From Vulcanimicrobiota bacterium (lineage in GTDB: Bacteria > Vulcanimicrobiota > Vulcanimicrobiia > Vulcanimicrobiales > Vulcanimicrobiaceae), in assembly GCA_003151115.1 (NCBI GenBank), contig PLWS01000004.1:1-64000 (forward strand): DNA of 64,000 nucleotides, in the 5' to 3' direction. The first letter of the stretch is position 1; the number at the start of each line of letters is the position of its first letter. The position numbers and the translations under genes were made by a program. The notes under the pieces were generated by a model. It was not told the origin of the DNA. It did no database searches and saw only the letters and a program-made list of their open reading frames with translations. Below, one piece after another: positions 22,756-31,606 of the stretch.

Positions 22756-23827
22756 TCTCGAACATCTCATAACGCTCAGCGACGACGTGGGCGTGATTCA
22801 ACACGCGACGGAAGACATTCCGAACCGCGCAACGGGGTACTGCACCGACGACGTCGCGCGCGCGCTGATCGTCGTCTATCAAAAACTGGCGGCCGATCCA
22901 CGCGATGCGGATGCTATGCGGCTGGCGCCCGTCTACTTAGCGTTTTTGCAAGACGCGCAGCTGCCCGACGGGCGTTTCCACAATTTCATGGGATACGACC
23001 GCCAATGGCTCGATTGCGTCGGCACGCACGATTCGGTCGGCCGCGCGCTTTGGGCGCTCGGTTACGGTATGCGTTACGCGCCCCGCGCGACCTGGCGCAG
23101 GCTGTGCAAGCGCCTCTTTAATAAGGGCTTGAAATCGCTCGACTGGCTGCAGTACGCGCGCGCGCAATCCTATGCCGTCATCGGGCTGACGCACGCATGC
23201 CATGCGAGCATCGCGGACATCGAACTGCCCCTTTACCGGGAAGCCATGGGCAAACTCGCCGGTTCGCTCAAGGCGCGGTTCGAAGCAACAAGCGCCGCCG
23301 ACTGGGATTGGTTCGAAGACATCATGACCTACGACAACGCGCGGCTCTCCGAAGCGATGCTGCGCGCGGGAGCGGCGCTGGGCGACGAAAATCTCACATC
23401 TATCGGACTGCGCAGCCTGGCATTTTACCAGCGCGTAACGATCGAGGATGGCGTCTTCGTCCCGATTGGCAACGAGGGCTGGTATCCCCGCGGCGGTCCG
23501 CGGGCGCGCTATTCGCAGCAGCCGCTGGAAGCCGTTTCACTCGTCGACGTGGCGCTCGCCGCGTATGAGGCGACGGGGGACGCCGCGTTTGCGAGCGCCG
23601 CCCAAATTGGGCTGGATTGGTACTTAGGGCGGAACTCTCGCGGGATCGCCATGGCTAACGGCGGCGGTTGCCTAGACGGGCTCAACGAAAGTTCCGTCAA
23701 CCTTAATATGGGGGCAGAATCGTCGCTGGCGTATTTGTCCGCCGCGTATTCATTGGCCGCAGTAGCGGGCGGCAAAGAAAGGACCGGGCGCGCAATTATA
23801 GGCGCTTTATCCACAGGCGGCGAATAA
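22709..23827 (+). CDS. Glycosyltransferase-associated (alpha/alpha) barrel-like protein
   Basis: A 372-residue mostly helical protein. Motifs such as GYCTDDVARALIVVY, LPDGRFHNFMGYDRQW and DWFEDIMTYDNARLSEAML resemble helical-barrel domains often found next to or fused with GT4 enzymes. Catalytic function unknown. The TTG at 22709 inside the preceding glycosyltransferase gene is the only start-like codon before the conserved part. The 47-base overlap implies translational coupling and a joint task in glycan or polysaccharide assembly. Confidence 0.7.
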   Translation: MPNSRHPSWSSFIQPSLEHLITLSDDVGVIQHATEDIPNRATGYCTDDVARALIVVYQKLAADPRDADAMRLAPVYLAFLQDAQLPDGRFHNFMGYDRQWLDCVGTHDSVGRALWALGYGMRYAPRATWRRLCKRLFNKGLKSLDWLQYARAQSYAVIGLTHACHASIADIELPLYREAMGKLAGSLKARFEATSAADWDWFEDIMTYDNARLSEAMLRAGAALGDENLTSIGLRSLAFYQRVTIEDGVFVPIGNEGWYPRGGPRARYSQQPLEAVSLVDVALAAYEATGDAAFASAAQIGLDWYLGRNSRGIAMANGGGCLDGLNESSVNLNMGAESSLAYLSAAYSLAAVAGGKERTGRAIIGALSTGGE

Positions 23828-23834
23828 AGACTTA

Positions 23835-25991
23835 ATGATCCTGGAAACCGATGTTCTCAACGACGTCCAGTCGGCCGCCGTCCGACATACCAATGGCCCG
23901 TGTTTGATTTTTGCCGGTGCAGGCAGCGGAAAAACCCGCGTGCTGACGCACCGTATCGCGTACCTGCTCGACGAGCTCGAGGTTTCGCCGGATCAAATTC
24001 TCGCCGTCACATTCACGAACAAAGCCGCCGGCGAAATGAAAACACGCTTGGAACGCATGGTCGGCGCGCCCGCGCGCGACTTGTGGGTCGGCACGTTCCA
24101 CTCGATGTGCGTGCGCATCTTGCGCCGCGAAGGCTCTCGCGCCGGCATCGCTTCGAACTTTGCCATTATCGACGACGCCGATCAGCGCACGGTCATACGC
24201 GAGATTTTAACGGACCTGGACTACGACGAGCGCCAAACGACGCCCGGCGCGTGCCTGGCCGAAATCAGCAAGGCGAAGAACGCCTTGGTCTGGCCGAACA
24301 AATATCACGAACGCAACACCTCGTTTTTGGGCGAGCGCTACGCCAACGTCTACGCCGAGTATCAGCGCCGGCTATCGGAATCGAACAGCCTGGATTTCGA
24401 CGACCTGATCGTGCGCACGATCGACCTCTTCGAAAAAGACGAAACGGCGCGTGCGAAATGGCAGAACCGTTTCCGGTACGTCATGGTCGACGAGTATCAA
24501 GACGTCAACTTCGCGCAGTACAAACTGATCGCAATTTTGGGCGAGAAGCATCGCAACGTCACGGTCGTCGGCGACGACGATCAGTCGATTTACTCGTGGC
24601 GCGGCAGCGACTACAAAATGATTCTGCGCTTTGAGGAAGATTTTCCCGGCGCTAAAGTCTTTACGCTGGAAGAGAACTACCGCAGCACGCAGACGATTCT
24701 CGACGCGGCCAACGCGCTGGTCGCCAACAACAAGACCCGCGCTCCAAAGAAACTGTTCACCAGCCGCGACGCAGGCGAGCCGATCACCGCGTTTGCCGCC
24801 GACACGGAGCGCTCGGAAGCGCGCTATGTCGTGGAAAAGGTCAAAGAGCTGGTGCGCGAAGGCGCTTCCTACAGCGACTTCTTGGCGCTCTATCGTACGA
24901 ATGCGCAGTCGCGCGTGTTCGAAGAAGCCTTTATCGCCGAAGGCATTCCCTATCGCGTCATCGGCGGAGTCGGATTCTACGCGCGCACCGAAATCAAAGA
25001 CGTCATCGCCTACCTGCGCTACATCGACAACCCGTCGGATGCGATCGCGTTCAAGCGGATCGTCAATGTGCCGCGCCGCAGCATCGGCTCGCAAACGCTG
25101 GCGAGCCTCGTTACGGCCGCGGATGCCGCAAAAGTCCCGGTCGGCCAAGCGATCTTCGATAAAGAACTGCTGAAGAAGGCCGTTCCGAAGAAGACGCGCG
25201 AGCTCGAGCGCTTCGCGGAACTCATCGAGTCCCTGCGCTCGCGCCGGGGAGAATTTTCCATCGCCGACCTGCTGGTCGCCGTGATGGAAGAATCGGGCTA
25301 CCTGCGCGAATTGCGCAACGAAGATACGCCCGATTCGCGCACGCGCATGGAGAATCTCGAAGAGCTGGTGGGCGTTGCCCGCGAGTATCAGTCGGGCGAT
25401 CCGGAGGCGACGCTGGCGGGTTTCTTGGCGAACGTCGCGCTGATTAGCGATCTCGACACGCTCGACGATTCGGCGTCGTACATCACGATGATGACGATGC
25501 ACTCGGCCAAAGGCCTGGAATTTCCGAACGTCTTCTTGACCGGCTTGGAAGAAGGCGTCTTCCCGCACTCGCGCGCGCTGGTCGACATGACCGAACTCGA
25601 AGAAGAGCGCCGTTTAGCGTACGTCGGCATGACGCGCGCCATGAACCGGCTCTTCCTTTCTTACGCGGAACGACGCACGCTGTACGGCAACACGTTCGCG
25701 CATCCGAAGTCGCGCTTTCTGGAAGAGATGCCGAACATTGAAATGCTGGGCAGCATCGCGTTGCCGCGGCCTTCGGGCGGACGCTGGCGCGAGGTCGCGA
25801 TTCACGAATCGGCGGGCGCCGGCATTAAAATGAATCTGCAGTCGGGCGACCGCGTGCGGCATCCCAAATGGGGCGAAGGTAAGATCTCCGGCGTCATCGG
25901 CGCCGGCGGCGACGGCCTGGTTACGATCGATTTTCCCAACGTCGGCCAAAAAATGGTCATGCTGAAGTACGCGCCACTGGAGAAACTCTAG
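23835..25991 (+). CDS. pcrA: UvrD/PcrA-type ATP-dependent DNA helicase
   Basis: A 718-residue superfamily-1A 3'-5' helicase acting in nucleotide excision repair, mismatch repair and clearing of replication obstacles. All motifs are visible: Q-motif LNDVQSAAV, Walker A GAGSGKT (residues 30-36), TFTNKAAGEM, Walker B VDEYQDVN, GDDDQSIYSWRGS, LEENYRST, TMMTMHSAKGLEFPNVF, and VGMTRAMNRLFLSYA. The C-terminal GDRVRHPKWGEGKISGV is the Tudor-like domain found in PcrA, which binds RNA polymerase. Length is normal. The start ATG at 23835 is 7 bases after the previous stop. Confidence 0.95.
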   Translation: MILETDVLNDVQSAAVRHTNGPCLIFAGAGSGKTRVLTHRIAYLLDELEVSPDQILAVTFTNKAAGEMKTRLERMVGAPARDLWVGTFHSMCVRILRREGSRAGIASNFAIIDDADQRTVIREILTDLDYDERQTTPGACLAEISKAKNALVWPNKYHERNTSFLGERYANVYAEYQRRLSESNSLDFDDLIVRTIDLFEKDETARAKWQNRFRYVMVDEYQDVNFAQYKLIAILGEKHRNVTVVGDDDQSIYSWRGSDYKMILRFEEDFPGAKVFTLEENYRSTQTILDAANALVANNKTRAPKKLFTSRDAGEPITAFAADTERSEARYVVEKVKELVREGASYSDFLALYRTNAQSRVFEEAFIAEGIPYRVIGGVGFYARTEIKDVIAYLRYIDNPSDAIAFKRIVNVPRRSIGSQTLASLVTAADAAKVPVGQAIFDKELLKKAVPKKTRELERFAELIESLRSRRGEFSIADLLVAVMEESGYLRELRNEDTPDSRTRMENLEELVGVAREYQSGDPEATLAGFLANVALISDLDTLDDSASYITMMTMHSAKGLEFPNVFLTGLEEGVFPHSRALVDMTELEEERRLAYVGMTRAMNRLFLSYAERRTLYGNTFAHPKSRFLEEMPNIEMLGSIALPRPSGGRWREVAIHESAGAGIKMNLQSGDRVRHPKWGEGKISGVIGAGGDGLVTIDFPNVGQKMVMLKYAPLEKL

Positions 25992-25998
25992 CCCCGGC

Positions 25999-26079
25999 GT
26001 GAGCTGGGAAAATGCGGAGATTCTCGTGCAGCAGACCGCGGAGTGGCTGGAGCGTCACACCCCGAAGAACGCTGAGTGA
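25999..26079 (+). CDS. Possible 26-residue peptide before dapB
   Basis: A GTG-initiated frame (VSWENAEILVQQTAEWLERH...) that fills the gap between pcrA and dapB and overlaps the dapB GTG start by four bases, as the other genes of this run do. It is amphipathic and helical in character. It has no homology I know and may simply be a leader whose translation couples the two genes. Confidence 0.2.
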   Translation: MSWENAEILVQQTAEWLERHTPKNAE

Positions 26080-26762
26080 AGGTTGCGGTCGCCGGCGCTC
26101 AAGGGCGCATGGGGCGCCTCGCGTTTGAGGCGATTAAAAGGGAGCCGGACTTAGAATTCGCCGGCGGTTTTGCGCGCGTTGCCGACCAGTCCCTGGGGAT
26201 CTTCGATAACGTCGAGCAACTTCTCGAGGAACGCGAGCCGGACGTCATCGTGGACTTTACGCCGCGGCCCGTAACGCAAGCCGTCGCGCGCGCAGCGGTG
26301 GAGCGCGGTATTTCGCCGGTCGTCGGATCGAGTGAGTGGAATGCAGCCGAGCGGGCCGAGTTGGAAAAACTCTGCGCGCAGCACAAAACCGGCGCGCTGA
26401 TCGTTCCGAACTTTGCGATGGGCGCCATTCTCATGATGAATTTTGCCGAACAGGCTGCGCGATTTTTCCCGTCAGTTGAAATCGTGGAGATGCATCGCGC
26501 CGACAAACGCGACAAGCCGAGCGGAACCGCTTCGGCCACCGCCGATCGCATCCATATGGGCGGCGGGCGCGCAGACGTGCCGATTCACAGCATCCGCATG
26601 AAGGGGCTGCTTTCACACCAAGAAGTGCTCTTTTCAAACGAAGGCGAGCTTCTCACAATTCGCCACGATTCTTTCTCGAGCGAATCGTTCGCGCCGGGCA
26701 TTATCGCGGCGATTCGTTACGTGCGTTCGCTCAAGGGACTCGAAGTGGGACTAAAGCTGTGA
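26076..26762 (+). CDS. dapB: 4-hydroxy-tetrahydrodipicolinate reductase
   Basis: A 228-residue enzyme reducing 4-hydroxy-tetrahydrodipicolinate with NAD(P)H in the lysine/diaminopimelate pathway. N-terminal nucleotide-binding VAVAGAQGRMGR and the VDFTPRP loop are present. The substrate motif reads EMHRADKRDKPSGTA, with the usual His-His-x-x-K-x-D-x-P-S-G-T region altered but Lys and PSGT kept. GTG start, overlapped by the upstream mini-frame; its stop overlaps the asd start (GTGA). Slightly short for the family (about 240-270). Confidence 0.9.
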   Translation: MKVAVAGAQGRMGRLAFEAIKREPDLEFAGGFARVADQSLGIFDNVEQLLEEREPDVIVDFTPRPVTQAVARAAVERGISPVVGSSEWNAAERAELEKLCAQHKTGALIVPNFAMGAILMMNFAEQAARFFPSVEIVEMHRADKRDKPSGTASATADRIHMGGGRADVPIHSIRMKGLLSHQEVLFSNEGELLTIRHDSFSSESFAPGIIAAIRYVRSLKGLEVGLKL

Positions 26763-27787
26763 ACGTAGCCGTGGTTGGCGCCACCGGAGCAGTCGGCGAG
26801 ACGATCGTGCAGGTGCTGCGCGAGCGGAAGATCCCGGTGGAGCGCCTGGGGTTGTTCGCGTCGCGCCCGCGCAACGGCGTTCAAGAAACCTCAGCCGAGG
26901 CGCTCGAGGATTACGATACGGTATTTTTTGCGGGCTCGGATGAGGCGAGCTCAGAGTTTGTGCCGCCGATTTTAGAGCGCGGCGGCGTCGTGATCGACAA
27001 CAGTTCGGCGTACCGGATGCGCGCGGATATTCCACTAGTCGTTCCCGAAATCAACGCATCGGCGATTCTTCCGGAGCATCGTTTGTTTCCGGTGGGAAAC
27101 TGCACGGCAATCATTTTGTGCGTGGCGCTCGCGCCGGTGCGGGATGCAGCCGGGCTGAAATCGGTCAACGTTGCGACGTACCAGGCGGTGAGTGGCGCAG
27201 GGCGCGCCGCCATCGATGAGTTTGACGCGGGCGAGGGTCCGTTCGTGCGGAACGTCGTACCGCAGATCGGTGAGTTCGGTGGCGACGGCTACAGCGGCGA
27301 AGAAACAAAAGTCCGCGACGAAACGCGGAAGATTCTAGATCTCCCGAATCTGCCGCTGTATGCAACCACGGTTCGCGTTCCGGTCCGGACCGCACATTCC
27401 GAAGCGGTGTTTTTCGAAACCGAACGCGATACGACGATCGAGGAGCTGAGCGCGGCATTGAAACGCGCACGGGGCGTGGTTTTTCACAGCGAAGGCATCG
27501 TTACGGCGCGTGAGGTGGAAGGCACGGACGAAGTGCACGTAGCGCGGTTGCGTTCCGCGGGCGACGACAAGCGGCACTTTCAGATGTGGGTCGTCGGCGA
27601 TCAGTTGCGCAAAGGCGCCGCTACGAACGCCGTGCAGATCTTAGAACTCCTACTTGCAAGAGGCATGATACCCGCGGCCCTCGACTCGCTTCGCTCGTTC
27701 GCGCGCCCTTCGTCCTTCGACTACGCGCGTCAAGGACGCGCTACTCAGGATGACATACGTTCAGGACGACACAACATACCGCCGTGA
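26759..27787 (+). CDS. asd: Aspartate-semialdehyde dehydrogenase with repeat-derived tail
   Basis: A 342-residue enzyme that makes aspartate semialdehyde from aspartyl phosphate with NADPH, feeding lysine and threonine. VVGATGAVGETI is the dinucleotide loop, GNCTAIIL contains the catalytic cysteine, and VPVRTAHSEAVFFE holds the catalytic His. The normal protein would end near NAVQILELLLARGMI (about residue 305). The final 37 residues are translated from dispersed repeat copy 3 (27676-27765) and are rich in Ser/Arg/Asp. The repeat insertion therefore removed the original stop and added a tail. Confidence 0.92.
   Translation: MNVAVVGATGAVGETIVQVLRERKIPVERLGLFASRPRNGVQETSAEALEDYDTVFFAGSDEASSEFVPPILERGGVVIDNSSAYRMRADIPLVVPEINASAILPEHRLFPVGNCTAIILCVALAPVRDAAGLKSVNVATYQAVSGAGRAAIDEFDAGEGPFVRNVVPQIGEFGGDGYSGEETKVRDETRKILDLPNLPLYATTVRVPVRTAHSEAVFFETERDTTIEELSAALKRARGVVFHSEGIVTAREVEGTDEVHVARLRSAGDDKRHFQMWVVGDQLRKGAATNAVQILELLLARGMIPAALDSLRSFARPSSFDYARQGRATQDDIRSGRHNIPP
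27676..27765 (+). repeat. Dispersed palindromic repeat, copy 3 (inside asd)
   Basis: CTCGACTCGCTTCGCTCG, CCTTCGACTACGCGCGTC, and the end GCTACTCAGGATGACA. It is translated as the C-terminal tail of asd. Confidence 0.75.
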
Positions 27788-27812
27788 CACAATGTAGCGT
27801 GTCACAACCCGC

Positions 27813-29027
27813 GTGAAAATCGCCGTCTTGAAGTTCGGCGGTACCTCGGTTGCATCGCCCGAAACACGGCGTATTGCGGTCGCCCGCATTCGCGAAGCCA
27901 TCGAGCGCGGTGAATCGCCGGTCGCAGTCGTTTCCGCGATGGGCCGCGCACCCGAACCCTACGCGACGGACTCGCTGCTTTCGCTGATCGCGGGCGCGCG
28001 CAGCGGAGCGAACGCGGATCTGCTGCTCGCGTCGGGCGAACTGATCGCGGCGGCGGTGCTGGCATGCGAGCTGGAACGCGAGGGCGTGCCGGCGGCTGCG
28101 TTAAGCGGCGCACAAGCCGGCCTGGTTACCGACGACACGCACGGCGACGCGACGATCGTTCGCGTCGATCCGGCGCGCGTACGCGACCTGCTCGACGACG
28201 GCAAGGTTCCCGTCGTCGCCGGGTTTCAGGGAATGAGCGAAACCGGCGAAATTACTACGCTTGGCCGCGGCGGTACGGACCTGACCGCGATTGCGCTCGG
28301 CCACGCGCTCGACGCGGAACGCATCGACGTGTACACGGATGTCGCCGGCGCTATGACCGCGGATCCGCGGCGCGTGAACGGTGCGCACACGATCGATCGC
28401 GCGAGCCTCGAAGAAATGACCGAACTCGCACAGCATGGCGCCAAGGTCATGCATCACAAGGCGGCCGACTACGCGCAGCGCACCCGCACGCCATACGCTA
28501 TCCGCAGTCTGGCCACGGGCGAAGGCACCGTCGTCGACGCGCGGCTGGAGCCGCGTAAGCCGGTCACCGGCGTTACGGCGTCCGGCCGAGTGACGTGGAT
28601 TCGCGCGATTCGCGGCGACATCGAAGATCGGCAGCGGCGCATGCAGCTTGAAATGCACATGTTCGAACGGCTCGCCGCCGCGAAGATTTCAATCGATCAG
28701 GTAACGATCAATCAGGCCGGCGTTATGTTCGTGGTCGAAGGCGATCGCGGAGAAGACATCCGCAAACTTCTGGGCGATCTCAACCTGGCCGTACGCGTCC
28801 GCGAAGCCTGTTCGAAACTCTCTGTAGTCGGCGAAGGCATGCGGTACGAGCCCGGCGTGATTCACCGCATCGTCTCGGCGCTATCGGCAGCGAATGTTGA
28901 AATTATCCACTGCACCGACAGCAACATCACCGTTTCGATTCTCGTCCCGTCCGACGATGCCGCGCGGGCCGAGCAGGCAGTGCACGATGAGTTTCATTTA
29001 GAAGACGCAAAGGTGGCAACCACATGA
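27813..29027 (+). CDS. lysC: Aspartate kinase
   Basis: A 404-residue enzyme phosphorylating aspartate, the committed step to lysine, threonine and methionine. VLKFGGTSVA at the N-terminus binds ATP; TLGRGGTDLTAIALGHAL and YTDVAGAMTADPRRV are kinase-core motifs. The C-terminal about 140 residues form two ACT domains (ISIDQVTINQAGVMFVVEGD and LSVVGEGM...VEIIHCTDSNITVSILVP) for lysine or threonine feedback. GTG start at 27813. Its stop overlaps the dapA start (ATGA). With dapB-asd-lysC-dapA this forms one biosynthetic operon. Confidence 0.95.
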   Translation: MKIAVLKFGGTSVASPETRRIAVARIREAIERGESPVAVVSAMGRAPEPYATDSLLSLIAGARSGANADLLLASGELIAAAVLACELEREGVPAAALSGAQAGLVTDDTHGDATIVRVDPARVRDLLDDGKVPVVAGFQGMSETGEITTLGRGGTDLTAIALGHALDAERIDVYTDVAGAMTADPRRVNGAHTIDRASLEEMTELAQHGAKVMHHKAADYAQRTRTPYAIRSLATGEGTVVDARLEPRKPVTGVTASGRVTWIRAIRGDIEDRQRRMQLEMHMFERLAAAKISIDQVTINQAGVMFVVEGDRGEDIRKLLGDLNLAVRVREACSKLSVVGEGMRYEPGVIHRIVSALSAANVEIIHCTDSNITVSILVPSDDAARAEQAVHDEFHLEDAKVATT

Positions 29028-29914
29028 AGAACCTCGGGACGATCGTGACCGCGATGATCACTCCGTTCGACGGCGACGGCGAAGTCGATTACCGCGAATC
29101 GGCTCGGTTGGCGGCGTGGCTGGTGGAGCGCGGAAATGACGGGCTCGTCGTCGCCGGCTCGACCGGCGAAGGCCAAACGCTTACTCCCGACGAGCGCGCG
29201 CAGTTGTTTTCGGCGGTGAAAGAAGAGGTCGGCGACCGTGCAGCGGTGATCGCCAACGCGGGCAGCAACGACACGCGCGATTCCGTCCGCTCGGTGAAAA
29301 CTGCCGAGAAGGCCGGCGCAGATGCAATCCTCGCCGTCGTTCCGTACTACAACAAGCCGCCGCAGAGCGGCATGATCGCGCATTTCCGCGCGCTCGCCGA
29401 TGCGACGGCGCTGCCGATCGTCATTTACAATATCCCGGGCCGCGCGGCGGTGAATATGGTGCCGGAAACGCTCCTCGAACTCGCGGGCAGCCACAAGAAT
29501 ATCGCGGGCGTTAAAGAGTCGAGTGGCGATCTCAAGCAGATTGGCATCATCTTGCGCGATCGGGAACCGGGCTTTACCGTTTGGGCCGGCGACGATCACC
29601 TGTTTCTGCCGTGCCTGGCGATGGGCGCCGACGGCGTCGTAGGTGTAGCGTCGCATTTATGCTCGCGCGAGTACGTCGCGATGGTGCAGGCATACCGGAA
29701 CGGCGACGCTTCCGAGGCGGCGCGCATTCACCGTTCGCTCTTGCCGCTGATTGACGCGCTGTTTGCGACGACCAGCCCCATTCCGGTGAAATGGGCGATG
29801 AAGCAGCTTGGCTTCAGCGTAGGGGAATGCCGTCTGCCGCTCGACGCAATGCCCGAACATCTGGCCCTCAACCTTCGGCCGCTGCTTTCGCAGTATGATT
29901 ATTCTCGGGTGTAA
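29024..29914 (+). CDS. dapA: 4-hydroxy-tetrahydrodipicolinate synthase
   Basis: A 296-residue TIM-barrel aldolase condensing pyruvate with aspartate semialdehyde. Motifs: GTIVTAMITPFD, VAGSTGEGQTLTPDE (hydroxyl relay Thr), PYYNKPPQSGMIAHF (Tyr), IVIYNIPGRA, and VKESSGDL with the Schiff-base lysine. Normal length. ATG overlaps the lysC stop. The last 20 bases overlap the start of the next gene, so the operon continues into an unrelated envelope gene. Confidence 0.95.
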   Translation: MKNLGTIVTAMITPFDGDGEVDYRESARLAAWLVERGNDGLVVAGSTGEGQTLTPDERAQLFSAVKEEVGDRAAVIANAGSNDTRDSVRSVKTAEKAGADAILAVVPYYNKPPQSGMIAHFRALADATALPIVIYNIPGRAAVNMVPETLLELAGSHKNIAGVKESSGDLKQIGIILRDREPGFTVWAGDDHLFLPCLAMGADGVVGVASHLCSREYVAMVQAYRNGDASEAARIHRSLLPLIDALFATTSPIPVKWAMKQLGFSVGECRLPLDAMPEHLALNLRPLLSQYDYSRV

Positions 29915-30635
29915 GCTCGACCCTATAGACTCCGATCAGGCCACCGACGCTATCGTGCGTTACGCGCGCGAGGACGCCGGCGCGCAGGTCGTCACCCTCG
30001 GTACGGAGATGGTCGTGTATGCGCAGCGCGACGCGAAATACCGCGGCGTGATAAACGCAAGCGCGCTTTCGCTCTGCGACACGGTCGGATTGTTGGGCGT
30101 CGCGCGTTCGCGAGGAGCAAAACTCCGGGAGCGCGTCGCCGGCGTCGAACTGATCGAGCACCTTTGCGCGCGCGCCGCCAAGGAAGGCCTGCCGGTGTAT
30201 TTGCTGGGCGGATCGCCCGGAATCGCCGAACGCGCCGCGGACGTGCTGCGTTCGCGGTATCCGGGCTTGCAGATAGCCGGCACGCGCGATGGATATTTCG
30301 CTGACGACCAATCGGCCGAAATTGCCGCTGCGATCCGCGCGAGCGGCGCGCGCATTCTCTTTGCGGGACTAGGCTTTCCGCGCCAAGAGTTTTGGCTCTC
30401 GCAGTATCTGACGCAAACGGGATGCGGCGCCGGAATCGGCGTCGGCGGTTCTTTCGACGTCATCAGCGGCACCGTGCAGCGCGCGCCCGAGCGCTGGCGC
30501 AAAGCGCGCCTGGAGTGGCTTTACCGTTTGGTGAAGGAGCCCCAGCGCTGGCGCCGTCAGCTCGCGCTTCCGTATTTCGTGCTTTTGATCGCGGGCGAAA
30601 ACCTGCGCAACCGCTTTGCGCGAGGCAAGACGTAG
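29895..30635 (+). CDS. WecG/TagA/CpsF family glycosyltransferase
   Basis: A 246-residue GT26 enzyme, typically transferring N-acetylmannosamine or a related sugar to an undecaprenyl-linked acceptor for cell-surface polymers. VTLGTEMVVYAQRD, CDTVGLL (catalytic Asp region), GLPVYLLGGSPGIAERAA, GLGFPRQEFWLSQYL and GVGGSFDVISGTVQRAPERWRKARLEWLYRL are all family signatures. It begins inside dapA and its stop overlaps the next gene (TAGTG), so it is translationally coupled to both. Confidence 0.88.
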   Translation: MIILGCKLDPIDSDQATDAIVRYAREDAGAQVVTLGTEMVVYAQRDAKYRGVINASALSLCDTVGLLGVARSRGAKLRERVAGVELIEHLCARAAKEGLPVYLLGGSPGIAERAADVLRSRYPGLQIAGTRDGYFADDQSAEIAAAIRASGARILFAGLGFPRQEFWLSQYLTQTGCGAGIGVGGSFDVISGTVQRAPERWRKARLEWLYRLVKEPQRWRRQLALPYFVLLIAGENLRNRFARGKT

Positions 30636-31606
30636 TGCGCGCGATGATTTTAGCCGGCGGCTTGAGCACGCGACTCTATCCGCTGACCAAGCAAGTGCCG
30701 AAGCCGCTCGTCCCGGTTGTTGGTTCGCCCAACGCGGTCCACTTGATACGCTACCTCACATCGTACGGGTTTGACGAGATCGCGATCAACGTGCACTACT
30801 TGGCCGACATGATCGTCGAGGCGCTCGGCGATGGATCGGCCTACGGCGCGCGGCTTCAGTATCTACACGAAAAAGAGTTGCTCGGCAGCGCGGGCGCCGT
30901 CAAGCAGATGCAAGAGTTTCTGAGCGGCGATTCGTTCGTCGTCATCGGCTGTGACGACTTGACCGACATGCGGCTGGACCGTGTCGTTGCGTTCCACAAA
31001 GAGAAGAGCGCGATCGCGACGATCGGATTAGTAGAGCGCGATGAAGTCGAACAGTACGGCGTCGTGGTGGCCGATGCTTCGAACAAGATTACCGGGTTCC
31101 AGGAAAAGCCGCCTAAAGGCACCGAGCGCAGCAAGTTCGTGAACACCGGCATCTATGTTTTCACTCCGGAGATCTTCGACCATATTCCAGCGAACGAGTT
31201 TTATGATTTCGGTAAAAACGTTTTCCCGGCGCTGCAGCAAGCCGGGGCTGCATTTTACGGATTCGACGCGCGAGGTGCGCAGTGGCACGATATCGGCACG
31301 CCGGACGAATACCGCGCCGCGACCAACGCCGTGCTGACGGGGAAACTGCGCGTTCCCGGCATTGCGCTTGATGGGGACGTTTGGACGGGCAAAGGCGCGG
31401 AAGTCGCGAAAAGCGCCCACGTTGATGGGCCCAGCGTCATCGGCGAGGGCGTGCGCGTCGACGACGACGCGCATATCGAGCGTTCAATTATTTGGCAGGG
31501 GTCGCACATCGGGAAAGGCGCGGTGTTGCGCGATTCGATCGTCGGAATGAATTATGAAGTCGCTCCGGGCCAGGTGTTGGAAAATGCGATCGTCGCGAAT
31601 GAGTAG
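30635..31606 (+). CDS. NDP-sugar pyrophosphorylase (second copy)
   Basis: A 323-residue nucleotidyltransferase: AMILAGGLSTRLYPLTKQVPKPLVPV at the start, VVIGCDDLTDM (metal Asp), GFQEKPPKGTERSKFVNTGIYVF and WHDIGTPDEY, with a short C-terminal beta-helix (SVIGEGVRVDDDAHIERSIIW). Same fold as the 16799-17881 protein but clearly diverged. GTG start overlaps the previous stop. It probably supplies the activated sugar for the neighbouring GT26 enzyme. Confidence 0.85.
   Translation: MRAMILAGGLSTRLYPLTKQVPKPLVPVVGSPNAVHLIRYLTSYGFDEIAINVHYLADMIVEALGDGSAYGARLQYLHEKELLGSAGAVKQMQEFLSGDSFVVIGCDDLTDMRLDRVVAFHKEKSAIATIGLVERDEVEQYGVVVADASNKITGFQEKPPKGTERSKFVNTGIYVFTPEIFDHIPANEFYDFGKNVFPALQQAGAAFYGFDARGAQWHDIGTPDEYRAATNAVLTGKLRVPGIALDGDVWTGKGAEVAKSAHVDGPSVIGEGVRVDDDAHIERSIIWQGSHIGKGAVLRDSIVGMNYEVAPGQVLENAIVANE

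Noticed and set aside
24372-25568. 398-residue minus-strand open frame
   Set aside because: It is the antisense shadow of pcrA; Arg/Ala/Val-rich composition and no motif.
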